Of a DNA stretch of 64,000 nucleotides, positions 39,966-49,200 are shown piece by piece. The DNA is from Collimonas pratensis (GTDB lineage: Bacteria > Pseudomonadota > Gammaproteobacteria > Burkholderiales > Burkholderiaceae_D). A program made the translations under genes and the position numbers. The notes under the pieces were generated by a model, which saw nothing but the letters and a program-made list of their open reading frames with translations, did no database searches and was not told the DNA's origin. Within the stretch, counting starts at the first letter, position 1. Each line of letters begins with the position of its first letter. The stretch spans positions 3,968,001 through 4,032,000 of the forward strand of contig NZ_CP013234.1 in the NCBI RefSeq assembly GCF_001584185.1. The letters are read 5' to 3'.

Positions 39966-41171
39966 ATGACTGACGCTTATATTTTCGATTCCGTGCGCAC
40001 GCCGCGCGGCAAGGGCAAGAAGGATGGCAGCCTGCACCAGGTGACGCCAGTCAACCTGCTGGCGCAACTGCTGCACGCGCTGGAACAACGCAACCACCTC
40101 GATACTTCCCAGGTAGATGACGTGGTGCTCGGCTGCGTCACCTCGGTCGGCGAACAAGGCGCCGACATCGCCCGTACCGCCGTGCTGTACGCCGGCTGGG
40201 ATCAGTCGGTCGCGGGCGTGACGCAATCACGCTTTTGCGCCTCCGGCCTGGAATCTGTCAACCTGGCGGCGATGAAGGTCATGTCCGGCCAGGAACAGCT
40301 GGTGGTGGCCGGCGGCGTCGAAAGCATGTCGCGCTGGGCCATGGGTTCTGACGGCGGCGCCTGGTTCATGGATCCGCGCGTCAACCAGAGCACCGGCTTT
40401 GCCCCGCAAGGGATAGGCGCCGACCTGATCGCCACGCTGGAAAATTTCTCGCGCAGCGATGTCGACAACTTTGCTCTGCAATCGCAGAAAAAGGCAGTGC
40501 ATGCGCGCGCCGAAGGTTATTTCAAAAAATCCCTGGTCCCGGTGACCGACCTCAACGGCCTGGTGGTGCTGGACCACGATGAATACATCCGCGCCCAGAC
40601 CACCATCGAAAATCTGGCGGGCTTGAATCCCGCTTTCGAACAGATCGGCCAGATGGGTTTCGACGCCACTGCGCTGCGTAAATACACCACGGTTGAAAAA
40701 ATCAACCACGTGCACCACGCCGGCAATTCCTCCGGCATTGTCGACGGCGCCGCGCTGGTGCTGGTCGGCAGCAAGGAGATGGGCGAGAAGCTGGGATTGA
40801 AGCCGCGCGCCCGCATCGTAGCGACCGCCGTCACCGGCTCCGAACCGACCATCATGCTGACCGGCATTGCCCCGGCGGCGCGCAAGGCGCTGGCCAAAGC
40901 GAAGATGTCGGCCAAAGATATCGACCTGTTTGAAATCAATGAAGCGTTCGCCGCCGTGGTGATGCGCGCCATCCGCGATCTCGATATCGACCCGGCGCGT
41001 GTCAATGTCAACGGCGGCTCGATTGCCATGGGCCATCCGCTGGGCGCTACCGGCGCCATGATACTCGGCACCGCGCTCGACGAACTGGAGCGCAGCGGCA
41101 AGCGGACTGCGCTGATCTCGCTGTGCGTGGGCGGCGGCATGGGTATCGCCACCATTATCGAACGCGTTTGA
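39966..41171 (+). CDS. Acetyl-CoA acyltransferase (thiolase), FadA-like
   Basis: A 401-residue thiolase that cleaves 3-ketoacyl-CoA with CoA in the last step of fatty-acid beta-oxidation. The acyl-accepting Cys91 is in [30 protein letters not shown] and [11 protein letters not shown] hold the other catalytic residues. Length is typical of degradative thiolases. It starts at ATG 39966 after GGAG and is 21 bases upstream of the multifunctional fadB-like gene, with which it forms an operon. The TetR operator in its leader points to repression in the absence of acyl-CoA. Confidence 0.95.
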   Translation: MTDAYIFDSVRTPRGKGKKDGSLHQVTPVNLLAQLLHALEQRNHLDTSQVDDVVLGCVTSVGEQGADIARTAVLYAGWDQSVAGVTQSRFCASGLESVNLAAMKVMSGQEQLVVAGGVESMSRWAMGSDGGAWFMDPRVNQSTGFAPQGIGADLIATLENFSRSDVDNFALQSQKKAVHARAEGYFKKSLVPVTDLNGLVVLDHDEYIRAQTTIENLAGLNPAFEQIGQMGFDATALRKYTTVEKINHVHHAGNSSGIVDGAALVLVGSKEMGEKLGLKPRARIVATAVTGSEPTIMLTGIAPAARKALAKAKMSAKDIDLFEINEAFAAVVMRAIRDLDIDPARVNVNGGSIAMGHPLGATGAMILGTALDELERSGKRTALISLCVGGGMGIATIIERV

Positions 41172-41192
41172 TTCACTGACAGGACATCTATC

Positions 41193-43325
41193 ATGAGTGT
41201 GAATTTCCAAAAAGACAGCGACAACATCGTCACCCTGACCCTGGACATGCCGGGCCGTTCAATGAATGTGCTGAACGAAGCGCTGACGGCGCCGTTCATG
41301 CAGGCGATTACCGCCATCGAAGCCGACGCCACCATTGCCGGCGTCATCATCACCTCCGGCAAGGCTGATTTCGTGGCCGGCGCCGATATCGAAAAGCTGT
41401 ACCAGATCACCGATGCGCAAGCCGCCTTCGACCTGGTGCAGGAATTCAAGGGCTTCATGCGCCGCCTGGAACTGTGCGGCCGGCCGGTGGTCGCGGCGCT
41501 CAACGGCACCGCGCTGGGCGGCGGCCTGGAACTGGCGCTGGCTTGCCATCACCGCATCGCCATCAATAATCCGAAAGCCAAGTTCGGCCTGCCGGAAGTC
41601 AAGCTCGGGCTGCTGCCGGGCGGCGGCGGCACCCAGCGCCTGCCGCGCATGATCGGCATCCAGAGCGCGCTGCAGCTGATCCTGGAAGGCAAGGAACTGC
41701 GCGCGGAAGAAGCGCTGCAGCAGGGCATCATCCAGGAGCTGGCCGATGACAAGGAAGATCTGCTGGCCAAGGCCAAGGCCTGGTGCCTGGCCAACCCGAA
41801 GGCGAAGCAGCCCTGGGACGACAAGAAATTCCGCTGGCCCGGCGGCGATTCGCGCAGCCCGGGCAACGGCCAGCTGTGGGCCATCGCGCCGTCGATGGCC
41901 AGCGCCAAGACTTTCGGTAACTATCCGGCCGCCACCAACATCATGAGCTGCGTGTTCGAAGGTGGGATTGTCGATTTCGACACCGCCTGCGAAATCGAGT
42001 CGCGCTACTTCGTCAATTGCGCCCTGTCGCCGGTAGCCAAGAACATGATCGGCACGCTGTGGTTCCAGCTCAACGCCATCAACAAGGGCAAGTCGCGGCC
42101 GGAAGGCTTTGCACCGTCCAAGGTCAGCAAGGTCGGCATCCTCGGCGCCGGCATGATGGGTGCCGGCATTGCCTACGCATCGGCGAAAGCCGGCATAGCC
42201 GTGGTGCTGCTGGATAACAGCCTGGAGAATGCGGAAAACGGCAAGAACTACTCGGCCAAGCTGCTGGATAAATCGATACGCCGCAAGCAGCAAACCGAAG
42301 CCGGCAAGAACGCCCTGCTGGCGCGCATCCAGCCGACCACGGATTTCAATGACCTGGCAAGCTGCGACCTGATCATCGAAGCAGTGTTTGAAGACCGCGC
42401 CATCAAGGCTGACGTGACCCGCAAGACGGAAGCGTTGATCAGCGCCGACGCCGTCTTCGCTTCCAATACATCGACCCTGCCGATCAGCGGCCTGGCGCAA
42501 GCCAGCGTGCGGCCTGCCAATTTCATCGGCTTGCACTTCTTTTCGCCGGTGGACAAGATGCCGCTGGTGGAAATCATCGTCGGCGAACATACCAGCCCGC
42601 AAACCTTGGCGCGCGGCTTCGACTATGTACAACAGATCAAGAAGACGCCGATCGTGGTTAACGACTCGCGCGGCTTCTACACGTCGCGGGTGTTCGGCAC
42701 CTATGTGATGGAAGGCTTGAAATTATTGATGGAAGGCCAGCATCCACGCGCCATCGAAATGGCCGGCCTGCAGGCCGGCATGCCGGTCGGACCGCTGGCG
42801 GTGCATGACGAAGTCAGCCTGTCGCTCTCACTGCATATCTTGCAGCAGACGCGCAAGGATTTCGCTGACGCCGGCAAGCCATTTGCGGGCCATCCGGCCG
42901 ATGGCGGACTGGAAAAAATGGTGACGCAGCTGGACCGCAAGGGCAAGAAGGCCGGCAAGGGTTTTTACGATTATCCTGAAAACGAGAGCAAACACCTGTG
43001 GCCAGGCTTGCAGCAAGCGTTCCCGCTGGCAGCCACACAGCTGCCGCAAAAGGACTTGATCGAACGCATGATGTTCGTGCAAGCCAACGAGGCGGCCAAA
43101 TGCTATGAAGAGAAAGTCGTGCTGACGGTGGCAGACACCAACATCGGCAGCATTTTCGGCTGGGGCTTTGCGCCGTTCCAGGGCGGCGCGCTACAGTACA
43201 TCAACGCTTACGGCGTCGCCAATTTCGTCAAGCGGGCACGCCAACTGGCGGAGCAGTTCGGCAGTTACTTTGCGCCGGCGGCAATCCTGGTGCAGATGGC
43301 GGAGCAAGGCAAGCGCTTCGAATAG
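41193..43325 (+). CDS. Multifunctional enoyl-CoA hydratase / 3-hydroxyacyl-CoA dehydrogenase
   Basis: A 710-residue FadB/FadJ-type enzyme carrying two beta-oxidation steps. The N-terminal hydratase domain has the two catalytic glutamates, E113 in [15 protein letters not shown] and E135 in [20 protein letters not shown]. The dehydrogenase domain starts near residue 314 with the NAD-binding [13 protein letters not shown], followed by [18 protein letters not shown] containing the catalytic His. The C-terminal part repeats the dehydrogenase helical domain. It is co-transcribed with the upstream thiolase, forming a complete trifunctional set. Confidence 0.95.
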   Translation: MSVNFQKDSDNIVTLTLDMPGRSMNVLNEALTAPFMQAITAIEADATIAGVIITSGKADFVAGADIEKLYQITDAQAAFDLVQEFKGFMRRLELCGRPVVAALNGTALGGGLELALACHHRIAINNPKAKFGLPEVKLGLLPGGGGTQRLPRMIGIQSALQLILEGKELRAEEALQQGIIQELADDKEDLLAKAKAWCLANPKAKQPWDDKKFRWPGGDSRSPGNGQLWAIAPSMASAKTFGNYPAATNIMSCVFEGGIVDFDTACEIESRYFVNCALSPVAKNMIGTLWFQLNAINKGKSRPEGFAPSKVSKVGILGAGMMGAGIAYASAKAGIAVVLLDNSLENAENGKNYSAKLLDKSIRRKQQTEAGKNALLARIQPTTDFNDLASCDLIIEAVFEDRAIKADVTRKTEALISADAVFASNTSTLPISGLAQASVRPANFIGLHFFSPVDKMPLVEIIVGEHTSPQTLARGFDYVQQIKKTPIVVNDSRGFYTSRVFGTYVMEGLKLLMEGQHPRAIEMAGLQAGMPVGPLAVHDEVSLSLSLHILQQTRKDFADAGKPFAGHPADGGLEKMVTQLDRKGKKAGKGFYDYPENESKHLWPGLQQAFPLAATQLPQKDLIERMMFVQANEAAKCYEEKVVLTVADTNIGSIFGWGFAPFQGGALQYINAYGVANFVKRARQLAEQFGSYFAPAAILVQMAEQGKRFE

Positions 43326-43387
43326 TCTGGATGCAGAAACAGCCTGGGCGCATGCAATGCGTCCCAGGCTGGATCGGGCTAATCTGT

Positions 43388-43705
43388 TCAGGAAATCTTG
43401 CTGGCGTCGAACAAGGAAGGAATGCGCTGCGCCAGCATCATGTCGCCTTTCAGCTTCAGCTTGCCGCTCATGAAGGCCATGGCGCCGTTGAGCTCGCCTT
43501 TCAGCAACGCCTTCAGGTCGTCATCCGCCATCGTCAACGCGACGTCGGGCGCATCGACCACGCCTTCGTGCGCCGTGCATTTGCCGTGATCGATCAGCAA
43601 ATACATCGGCTGCGAAATATCGAACTGGATGCTGTTCTTCATGTTCAGCGTGGCGGCTGCATCCAGCGCGCTCGGCATGAGCTTGATGATGTCGTTTACG
43701 GTCAT
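43388..43705 (-). CDS. SCP2 sterol-binding/lipid-transfer domain protein
   Basis: A 105-residue stand-alone SCP2-domain protein, probably a carrier for acyl-CoAs or other lipids in the cytoplasm. The family pattern is visible as VDAPDVALTMADDDLKALLKG followed by AFMSGKLKLKGDMMLAQRI. It is the last gene of the leftward operon that begins with acyl-CoA dehydrogenase, 74 bases after the acyl-CoA synthetase, which fits a role in fatty-acid breakdown. It converges with the fadB-like gene. Confidence 0.92.
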   Translation of the reverse strand: MTVNDIIKLMPSALDAAATLNMKNSIQFDISQPMYLLIDHGKCTAHEGVVDAPDVALTMADDDLKALLKGELNGAMAFMSGKLKLKGDMMLAQRIPSLFDASKIS

Positions 43706-43779
43706 TTTTTATCCTCAGGTTGCTTTAAAAATTCTGCTGTCATTTTCCACTATATTTATATTCAAGGAGCCGCGGCCGC

Positions 43780-45438
43780 TCATTCCCATCCGACCGCGCT
43801 GCGCACCTGCAGTTCCCGCTCCATCAGGCCGGCATAGCGCTTTTCCACCTCGCTGCGCTTGACCTTCATGGTCGGCGTCATCAAGCCGTTGTCTATGCTC
43901 CAGGCATCTTTCAGCACCACGCATTTGGCGATCTTTTCATGCGGCTCCAGCGTCGCATTGACCGCAGCCATGTCGTCGATCAATCCCTGCTCCACCGCGG
44001 CCCGCGGCTTGCTGCGGGCCGCCGCGGTCAGGGTCACCGCCATCACCGGCTGGTTCATGCCGTTGCCGATGAACAGCAGGTTTTCGACGTCGGTATTGCG
44101 CGCCAGCGAACATTCGATGGGCGCCGGCGCCACGTATTTTCCCTTGGCGGTCTTGAAGATGTCTTTCACGCGGCCGGTAATATACAGGTAACCGTCCTCG
44201 TCCACCCGGCCCTGGTCGCCGGTGCGCAGATAGCCGTCTTCGGTGAAGGCCGCGCGCGTGCTCTCCGGATCCTTGTAATAGCCCATCATCAAGCCCGGAT
44301 GCTTGAACAGGATTTCGCCGTCTTCGGACAGCTTGAAGCCGGCGTTCTGCGGCGGCTTGCCGACCGAGCCGACGCGGTTCTGGTCCGGCAGGCAGGCGCT
44401 GGAATAGACTGAGGCTTCGGTGGGTGCATAGCCTTGCAGCACCGTCAGTCCGAGATTGCGCTGGTACCAGTCCAGCAATGCCGCCGGTATCGGCGCCGCC
44501 CCGGACAGGCAGAAGCGCACATGCTGCAAGCCGACCGCCACCCGAATCTTGCGCCGGACGATAGTACGCAACAGCGGGATCTTCATCAGGCGGTCCAGCT
44601 TCTGCTGCGGCATCTTGTGCAGGATCGCGGTCTGGATACGGCCATAGACCAGCGGCACGCCAAAGAAACGGGTAGGCGCGACCTGCGCCAGCTGCTCTCC
44701 CATCTTGTCGACGTTTTCAAGGAAGTGCACTTCGCCGCCGTTGTAGCAGCTCGGCAGCGCAATGGCAAAGCGCTCGAAGGCATGCGCCAGCGGCATGTAG
44801 GAAAAATAGCGTTCCTGACCGAGCGACGGCGCCAGGTTCATGATGCTGTAGACGGCAAACAGTACATTGCCGTAGCTGAGCATCACGCCCTTCGGCTTGC
44901 CGGTGGTGCCGGAGGTATAAATCAAGGTCATCAGCGCCTCCGGCGCCGGAGCCAGATACTCCTCGATGGCCATGGGCGCGGTGGCGGCGACCAGTTCATC
45001 CCATGTGAGCTGCCCGGCCGGCGCTTCCTGATAGGGAAAGGAAATGGTGCGCACCGAGTCCGGAATCGCCCCGGTGAAATCGTCTGCGTCCGGCATCGGC
45101 CCGAGGAACACCGCCTTGGCTTCGCTATGCTCGAAGATATAACGGGTGGTGGCTGCAGCCTGTTTCGGATACATGCCGACGCTGACGTGGCCGGCCATGG
45201 AAATCGCCAGGTCGGCCATGATCCAGTGCGCGGTATTGCGGCCAGAGATGCAAATGCGGCTGCCCGGCTCCCAGTTCATGGCTTTCAGCGCCGCCGCCAT
45301 GCGCCTCACCTGATCGCTACCGTGCGCCCAAGTGGTGGCTTTCCATTGCCCCAAAACCGGTTGCAACAGCCAAGGCGCATTGGGCTTGGCAGCGGCCCAT
45401 TGCAACATCATTTGCACCGAATTCTTTTGTTCGTCCAC
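43780..45438 (-). CDS. Long-chain acyl-CoA synthetase (AMP-forming)
   Basis: A 552-residue adenylate-forming enzyme that activates a fatty acid to its CoA ester. The phosphate-binding loop TLIYTSGTTGKPKGVMLS, the motif GYAPTEAS (usually GYGxTE) and YLRTGDQGRVDEDGYLYITGRVKDIFKTAKGKYVAP are present, with the late catalytic Lys in the last part. It is shorter than FadD-type enzymes of about 560-600 residues but complete. It lies 92 bases downstream of the AMACR-like gene and before the SCP2 gene, in a leftward beta-oxidation operon. Confidence 0.93.
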   Translation of the reverse strand: MDEQKNSVQMMLQWAAAKPNAPWLLQPVLGQWKATTWAHGSDQVRRMAAALKAMNWEPGSRICISGRNTAHWIMADLAISMAGHVSVGMYPKQAAATTRYIFEHSEAKAVFLGPMPDADDFTGAIPDSVRTISFPYQEAPAGQLTWDELVAATAPMAIEEYLAPAPEALMTLIYTSGTTGKPKGVMLSYGNVLFAVYSIMNLAPSLGQERYFSYMPLAHAFERFAIALPSCYNGGEVHFLENVDKMGEQLAQVAPTRFFGVPLVYGRIQTAILHKMPQQKLDRLMKIPLLRTIVRRKIRVAVGLQHVRFCLSGAAPIPAALLDWYQRNLGLTVLQGYAPTEASVYSSACLPDQNRVGSVGKPPQNAGFKLSEDGEILFKHPGLMMGYYKDPESTRAAFTEDGYLRTGDQGRVDEDGYLYITGRVKDIFKTAKGKYVAPAPIECSLARNTDVENLLFIGNGMNQPVMAVTLTAAARSKPRAAVEQGLIDDMAAVNATLEPHEKIAKCVVLKDAWSIDNGLMTPTMKVKRSEVEKRYAGLMERELQVRSAVGWE

Positions 45439-45530
45439 GGGTGTCTCCTCGCGCGAAGTTCAGGAAGATTGCTGGTTTTTATAGTTTCTTTGGCCTTGCT
45501 GGAAATTGTCTTGCAATAAATCCTTTTACA

Positions 45531-46682
45531 CTAGATCGCACCGCTCGCCGTCAAGGCGGCCAGCTGAATGTCGTCAATGCCGGCCAGCCTGGCCAGAACG
45601 CCTGCGGTATCCGCGCCCAGCGCCGGACAAGCGCCGGCCGCCGCGACAGCCGTATCGCTGAAACGAATCGGCAGGTCAGACAAAGGTTTGCCGTCTTCCA
45701 CCCGGATCAAGCCGCGGGCCTTGACTTGCGGATTGGCGAGTGCCTCTTGCGGACTGTAGATGCCGGACACGCAGCAATCGCACTCCGCCAGCAGCAGCTC
45801 CCATTCGTCGCGACTACGTGTCTTGAACAGATCGGCCAGCGCTTCGCGCAGAGCGGCGCCGCCGGCTCCAGGCGCCAGCGGCATGGCGGCTAGGTCGGGC
45901 CGTTCGACTGCCTGGCAGAAATTGAAAAAGAATTTCGGTTCAAGCGCCGCCAGCGCCACGTGCTTGCCGTCGGCGCAGGCATAGATGCTGTAGTTGGGCA
46001 GGCCGCCGCTGAGCACGTCGCTGCCGCGCGCCTTGCTCTCGCCCAGCGTACGGATGGTGGCCAGCGACAGTGCCTGCAGCGCCAAGGTGCCGTCCAGCAT
46101 GCCGACGTCGACCAGCGTGCCCTGGCCGGAAGCGCGCGCGCCGATGACGGCGGCCAGGATGCCGAGGGCGCAGGTGAGCGCGCCGCCGGCCAGGTCAGCA
46201 CTTTGGAAATTCGACAGTACCGGCGCGCCATCGGCGGCGCCAGTCTGGTCCAGCACGCCGGCATAGGCGCAGTAATTCATGTCGTGGCCGGCACGGTCTT
46301 TATAGGGGCCGGTCTGGCCGTAGCCGGTCAGCGCCGCGTACACCAGGCGCGGATTGATCTGTTTCAACACCTGGTAACCGCAGCCCAGCTTGTCCATCAC
46401 GCCGGGCCGGAACGATTCGATCAGGACATCCGCCTCAAGCACCATTTTCTTCAGCAATTCGACCGCCTGCGCTTGCCGCAGATCGAGCGTGACCGATTGC
46501 TTGCCGCGGTTGACCAGCGTGAACAGCTCCGGCGCCAGCATGCGCGCGTAATCGCCGCCCTGCGGTTCTTCCAGCTTGATGACCTCGGCTCCCAGCTGCG
46601 CCAGGTAGAAGCTGCAAAAGGGGCCGGGCAGCAAACGGGTCAGGTCGAGCACCCGGATGCCGGACAGGAGCGGGTTAGCCAT
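45531..46682 (-). CDS. Alpha-methylacyl-CoA racemase-like CaiB/BaiF protein
   Basis: A 383-residue member of family III CoA-transferases with the sequence pattern of alpha-methylacyl-CoA racemases. The start IRVLDLTRLLPGPFCSFYLAQLG is typical. H133 in GHDMNYCAY and D163 in ADLAGGALT have the same 30-residue spacing as the catalytic His and Asp of known racemases. It would convert 2R- to 2S-methyl-branched acyl-CoAs so that they can enter beta-oxidation. Its neighbours (acyl-CoA dehydrogenase, SDR, synthetase, SCP2) support a branched-chain role. Confidence 0.88.
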   Translation of the reverse strand: MANPLLSGIRVLDLTRLLPGPFCSFYLAQLGAEVIKLEEPQGGDYARMLAPELFTLVNRGKQSVTLDLRQAQAVELLKKMVLEADVLIESFRPGVMDKLGCGYQVLKQINPRLVYAALTGYGQTGPYKDRAGHDMNYCAYAGVLDQTGAADGAPVLSNFQSADLAGGALTCALGILAAVIGARASGQGTLVDVGMLDGTLALQALSLATIRTLGESKARGSDVLSGGLPNYSIYACADGKHVALAALEPKFFFNFCQAVERPDLAAMPLAPGAGGAALREALADLFKTRSRDEWELLLAECDCCVSGIYSPQEALANPQVKARGLIRVEDGKPLSDLPIRFSDTAVAAAGACPALGADTAGVLARLAGIDDIQLAALTASGAI

Positions 46683-46699
46683 GGCGCGTCAGGCTTGGG

Positions 46700-47629
46700 C
46701 TACTTGCTCTGGCCGAACGGCGAGTTGACGCCCTGCAGTATCGACATCAGCGATTCGCCGATGGTCTTGGGATAGGTGGCCTCGCTGAAGTCGCCGATCT
46801 CGGCCCACTTCTCCGCCACTTCTTCGGGACCGAAAGCCTGGCCCTGGAAATGATGGCCCTGGGTACGCTCCCAGCGCAACTTGGCATGGAAACCGGCGCC
46901 GACTTCGAACAGGCTGCCGCTTTCCTTGCAACTGTCGTGGCTCAAATAAGCCGCCAGCGGCGCGACGTATTCCGGCTTGAGCGCTTCCAGCATCTGCGGC
47001 GGCATCACCGTCTCGGAAATGCGCGAACCGGCCAGCGGCGCGATGGTGTTGACCAGCACATTCTTGGATGCGCCTTCCACCGCCAGCGTATTCGCCATGC
47101 CGATCAGGCCCATCTTGGCCATGCTGTAGTTGGCCTGGCCGAAGTTGCCGTAGATGCCGGCGGCCGAAGTGGTCATGACGATGCGGCCATAGCCCTTGTT
47201 GCGCATGTGGGGCCAGGCGGCGTGGGTGACGCGGAAAGCGCCCAGCACGTGGACGCGGTAGATCAGGTCCCAATCGTCTTCGCTCATCTTGGCGAAACTA
47301 CTGTCGCGCAGGATGCCGGCATTGTTGATGACGATGTCGATGCCGCCGAAATGATCGAGCGCGGTCTGCACGATCTGGCCGCCCGCTTCCACCGAGTCGT
47401 AGTTGGCTACCGCGGTGCCGCCGGCGGCGACGATCTCCGCCACCACCTGGTCGGCCGCGGCGCTCGACTTGCCGCCGCCATGGACGTCGCCGCCGAGGTC
47501 GTTGACCACCACCTTGGCGCCGCGCGCTCCCAGCAACAAGGCATGCACGCGGCCGAGGCCATTGCCGGCGCCGGTGACGATCGCGACACGGCCGTCATAG
47601 CGTAATTCATTTCTTAATTCATTTGCCAT
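46700..47629 (-). CDS. SDR-family hydroxyacyl-CoA dehydrogenase-like protein
   Basis: A 309-residue short-chain dehydrogenase. The NAD-binding TGAGNGLGR is near residue 19, and the catalytic Ser-Tyr-Lys set is in [20 protein letters not shown]. The extended form and the N-terminal pattern ([17 protein letters not shown]) resemble the dehydrogenase part of peroxisomal multifunctional enzyme type 2, which acts on (3R)-hydroxyacyl-CoAs. That would complement the (3S)-specific FadB-like enzyme encoded nearby. It lies 17 bases upstream of the AMACR-like gene in the same operon. Substrate is inferred. Confidence 0.88.
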   Translation of the reverse strand: MANELRNELRYDGRVAIVTGAGNGLGRVHALLLGARGAKVVVNDLGGDVHGGGKSSAAADQVVAEIVAAGGTAVANYDSVEAGGQIVQTALDHFGGIDIVINNAGILRDSSFAKMSEDDWDLIYRVHVLGAFRVTHAAWPHMRNKGYGRIVMTTSAAGIYGNFGQANYSMAKMGLIGMANTLAVEGASKNVLVNTIAPLAGSRISETVMPPQMLEALKPEYVAPLAAYLSHDSCKESGSLFEVGAGFHAKLRWERTQGHHFQGQAFGPEEVAEKWAEIGDFSEATYPKTIGESLMSILQGVNSPFGQSK

Positions 47630-47676
47630 GGTATCTATCTTTATCTGATTGAAAAACCGCTTCCGCCATCACGCAC

Positions 47677-48816
47677 TCAGATGGTGCGGGAAATAATCTC
47701 TTTCATGATTTCATTGGTGCCGCCATAGATGCGCTGGGCCCGTGCATCGATGAAGGCGCGCGCAATCGGGTACTCCTGCATGAAACCATATCCGCCGTGC
47801 AGTTGCAAACATTGATCCAGCACCTTGCCCTGCAGATCGGAGCACCAGTACTTGGCGGCCGCCGCAGCGTCTACCTGCAGCTCGCCCTTGACCTCCAGCT
47901 CGATGCAGCGGTCGACGAACACACGGGCAATCTGCAGTTCCGTCTTCATCTCGGCCAGCTTGAAGCGGGTATTCTGGAAGGACGAGACCGAACGGCCGAA
48001 AGCCTGGCGCTCGCGGGTGTATTCGATGGTGACGTCAAGCATCGCTTCCGCATTGGCCACCGAGGTGATGGCGATCAGCAGGCGTTCCCACGCCAGTTCC
48101 TGCATCAGCATGCTGAAACCGGCGCCGACCTCGCCGACGATATTCGACTTCGGCACGCGGACGTTATCAAAGAACAGCTCGCAGGTATCCTGCGCTTTCA
48201 TGCCGATCTTCTTGAGCGGCTTGCCCTTGCTGAAACCGGGGCGGTTGGCTTCGATCACCAGCAGCGACACATTCTTGGCGCCACGCGCCTTGTCGCCCAC
48301 CTTCAGCGCCACCACCACCATGTCGCTGTTATAGCCGTTGGTGATGAAAATCTTGGAACCGTTGACGATGTAGTCGTCGCCGTCTTCTATCGCGGTAGTC
48401 TGTATCGCCTGCAGGTCCGAACCGGTGCCCGGTTCCGACATCGCGATCGCGGTGATCGCCGTGCCGGCCGCCATCTTCGGCAGCCAGGCCTGCTTCAGCT
48501 GTTCGCTGCCATAGCGCAGCAAATAAGGCGCCACAATGTCCGAATGCAGCGGCCAGCCGATGCCGGAAGCGTTAGTGCTGGCCAACTCTTCCAGCACGAT
48601 GGTGCTGAACTTGCGGTCGACGCCGGAACCGCCATAGTTTTCCGGCATGTTGGTGCAAAGGAAACCCAGTTCGCCGGCGCGCTGCCAGATATCGCGGTCG
48701 ACAAAACCCTGCTCTTCCCAGGCGGCGTGGCGCGGCAAGACCTCGGCATCGAGGAAACGGCGCAGGTTCTGGCGGAATTCTTCATGGTCGGCATTGAACA
48801 ACTGACGCGGGATCAT
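47677..48816 (-). CDS. Acyl-CoA dehydrogenase (long-chain/isovaleryl-like)
   Basis: A 379-residue flavin-dependent acyl-CoA dehydrogenase. FAD/substrate motifs AIAMSEPGTGSDLQAIQT and FITNGYNSDMVVVA, and the C-terminal LHGGYGFMQEYPIARAFIDARAQRIYGGTNEIM, are present. The position of the catalytic Glu of medium-chain enzymes is Gly here (YGGTNEI), while E244 in QELAWERLLIAI matches the catalytic Glu of the long-chain/isovaleryl type. It is the first gene of the leftward operon, with AGGAG before ATG 48816 and a TetR operator 25 bases upstream. Confidence 0.93.
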   Translation of the reverse strand: MIPRQLFNADHEEFRQNLRRFLDAEVLPRHAAWEEQGFVDRDIWQRAGELGFLCTNMPENYGGSGVDRKFSTIVLEELASTNASGIGWPLHSDIVAPYLLRYGSEQLKQAWLPKMAAGTAITAIAMSEPGTGSDLQAIQTTAIEDGDDYIVNGSKIFITNGYNSDMVVVALKVGDKARGAKNVSLLVIEANRPGFSKGKPLKKIGMKAQDTCELFFDNVRVPKSNIVGEVGAGFSMLMQELAWERLLIAITSVANAEAMLDVTIEYTRERQAFGRSVSSFQNTRFKLAEMKTELQIARVFVDRCIELEVKGELQVDAAAAAKYWCSDLQGKVLDQCLQLHGGYGFMQEYPIARAFIDARAQRIYGGTNEIMKEIISRTI

Positions 48817-48840
48817 TGCATCTCCTGATATTTTTATTAT

Positions 48841-48858
48841 GTGTAATTTATTTTACAC
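48841..48858. promoter_or_regulatory. TetR operator candidate 3 (acyl-CoA dehydrogenase promoter)
   Basis: GTGTAAT-TTAT-TTTACAC is a near-perfect copy of the GTGTAAT-N4-ATTACAC motif, 25 bases upstream of the acyl-CoA dehydrogenase start. It links the leftward operon to the divergent TetR gene 9 kb away. Confidence 0.65.
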
Positions 48859-48952
48859 TTTGATTCATTCCGGATCGAAAAACTACCCGAACGATGGTAT
48901 TTAAGGATTTATCGCTTGTCAATCTTAAAGATAGTGCAGCAGCTCGACCAAA

Positions 48953-48970
48953 TGGTAATATTTATTACAC
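48953..48970. promoter_or_regulatory. TetR operator candidate 4
   Basis: TGGTAAT-ATTT-ATTACAC has a perfect right arm and one weaker left arm. Its centre is 112 bases from site 3, comparable to the 125 bases between sites 1 and 2, so repressor pairing by looping is conceivable. Confidence 0.55.
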
Positions 48971-49200
48971 ATTAACTTTAACCGAACCCGGGCAGCCAGC
49001 GGCAAGCGCCGGCAGCGGACAGCATGCGCATGCAGGCTGGCATTGCCGATGGGTAAAACAAACATTGCGCCGCCCATAAAGTCACCTATAGAATCCGGCT
49101 TTAAAGAATCCCTAATCGTGACAAGAGCGGGGACAAGTCCACAAAGTCATGTGGTGGTCACAACGATTCGCTACCATCGAAAAATTTTAGGGGGGACTCC

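Larger units (their letters stand above)
48817..49200. other. Regulatory region between the acyl-CoA dehydrogenase and ugpB genes
   Basis: These 384 bases hold no convincing gene. The left part carries two TetR operator candidates and is AT-rich. The right part leads into ugpB and has direct repeats of ACAAG and a short inverted repeat CCACA-AAGTCA-TGTGG (49139-49154) 47 bases before the ugpB start. Confidence 0.5.

Noticed and set aside
49119..49143. Pho-box-like repeats before ugpB
   Set aside because: TGACA, GGACA and CCACA are not at 11-base spacing and match the PhoB consensus poorly.
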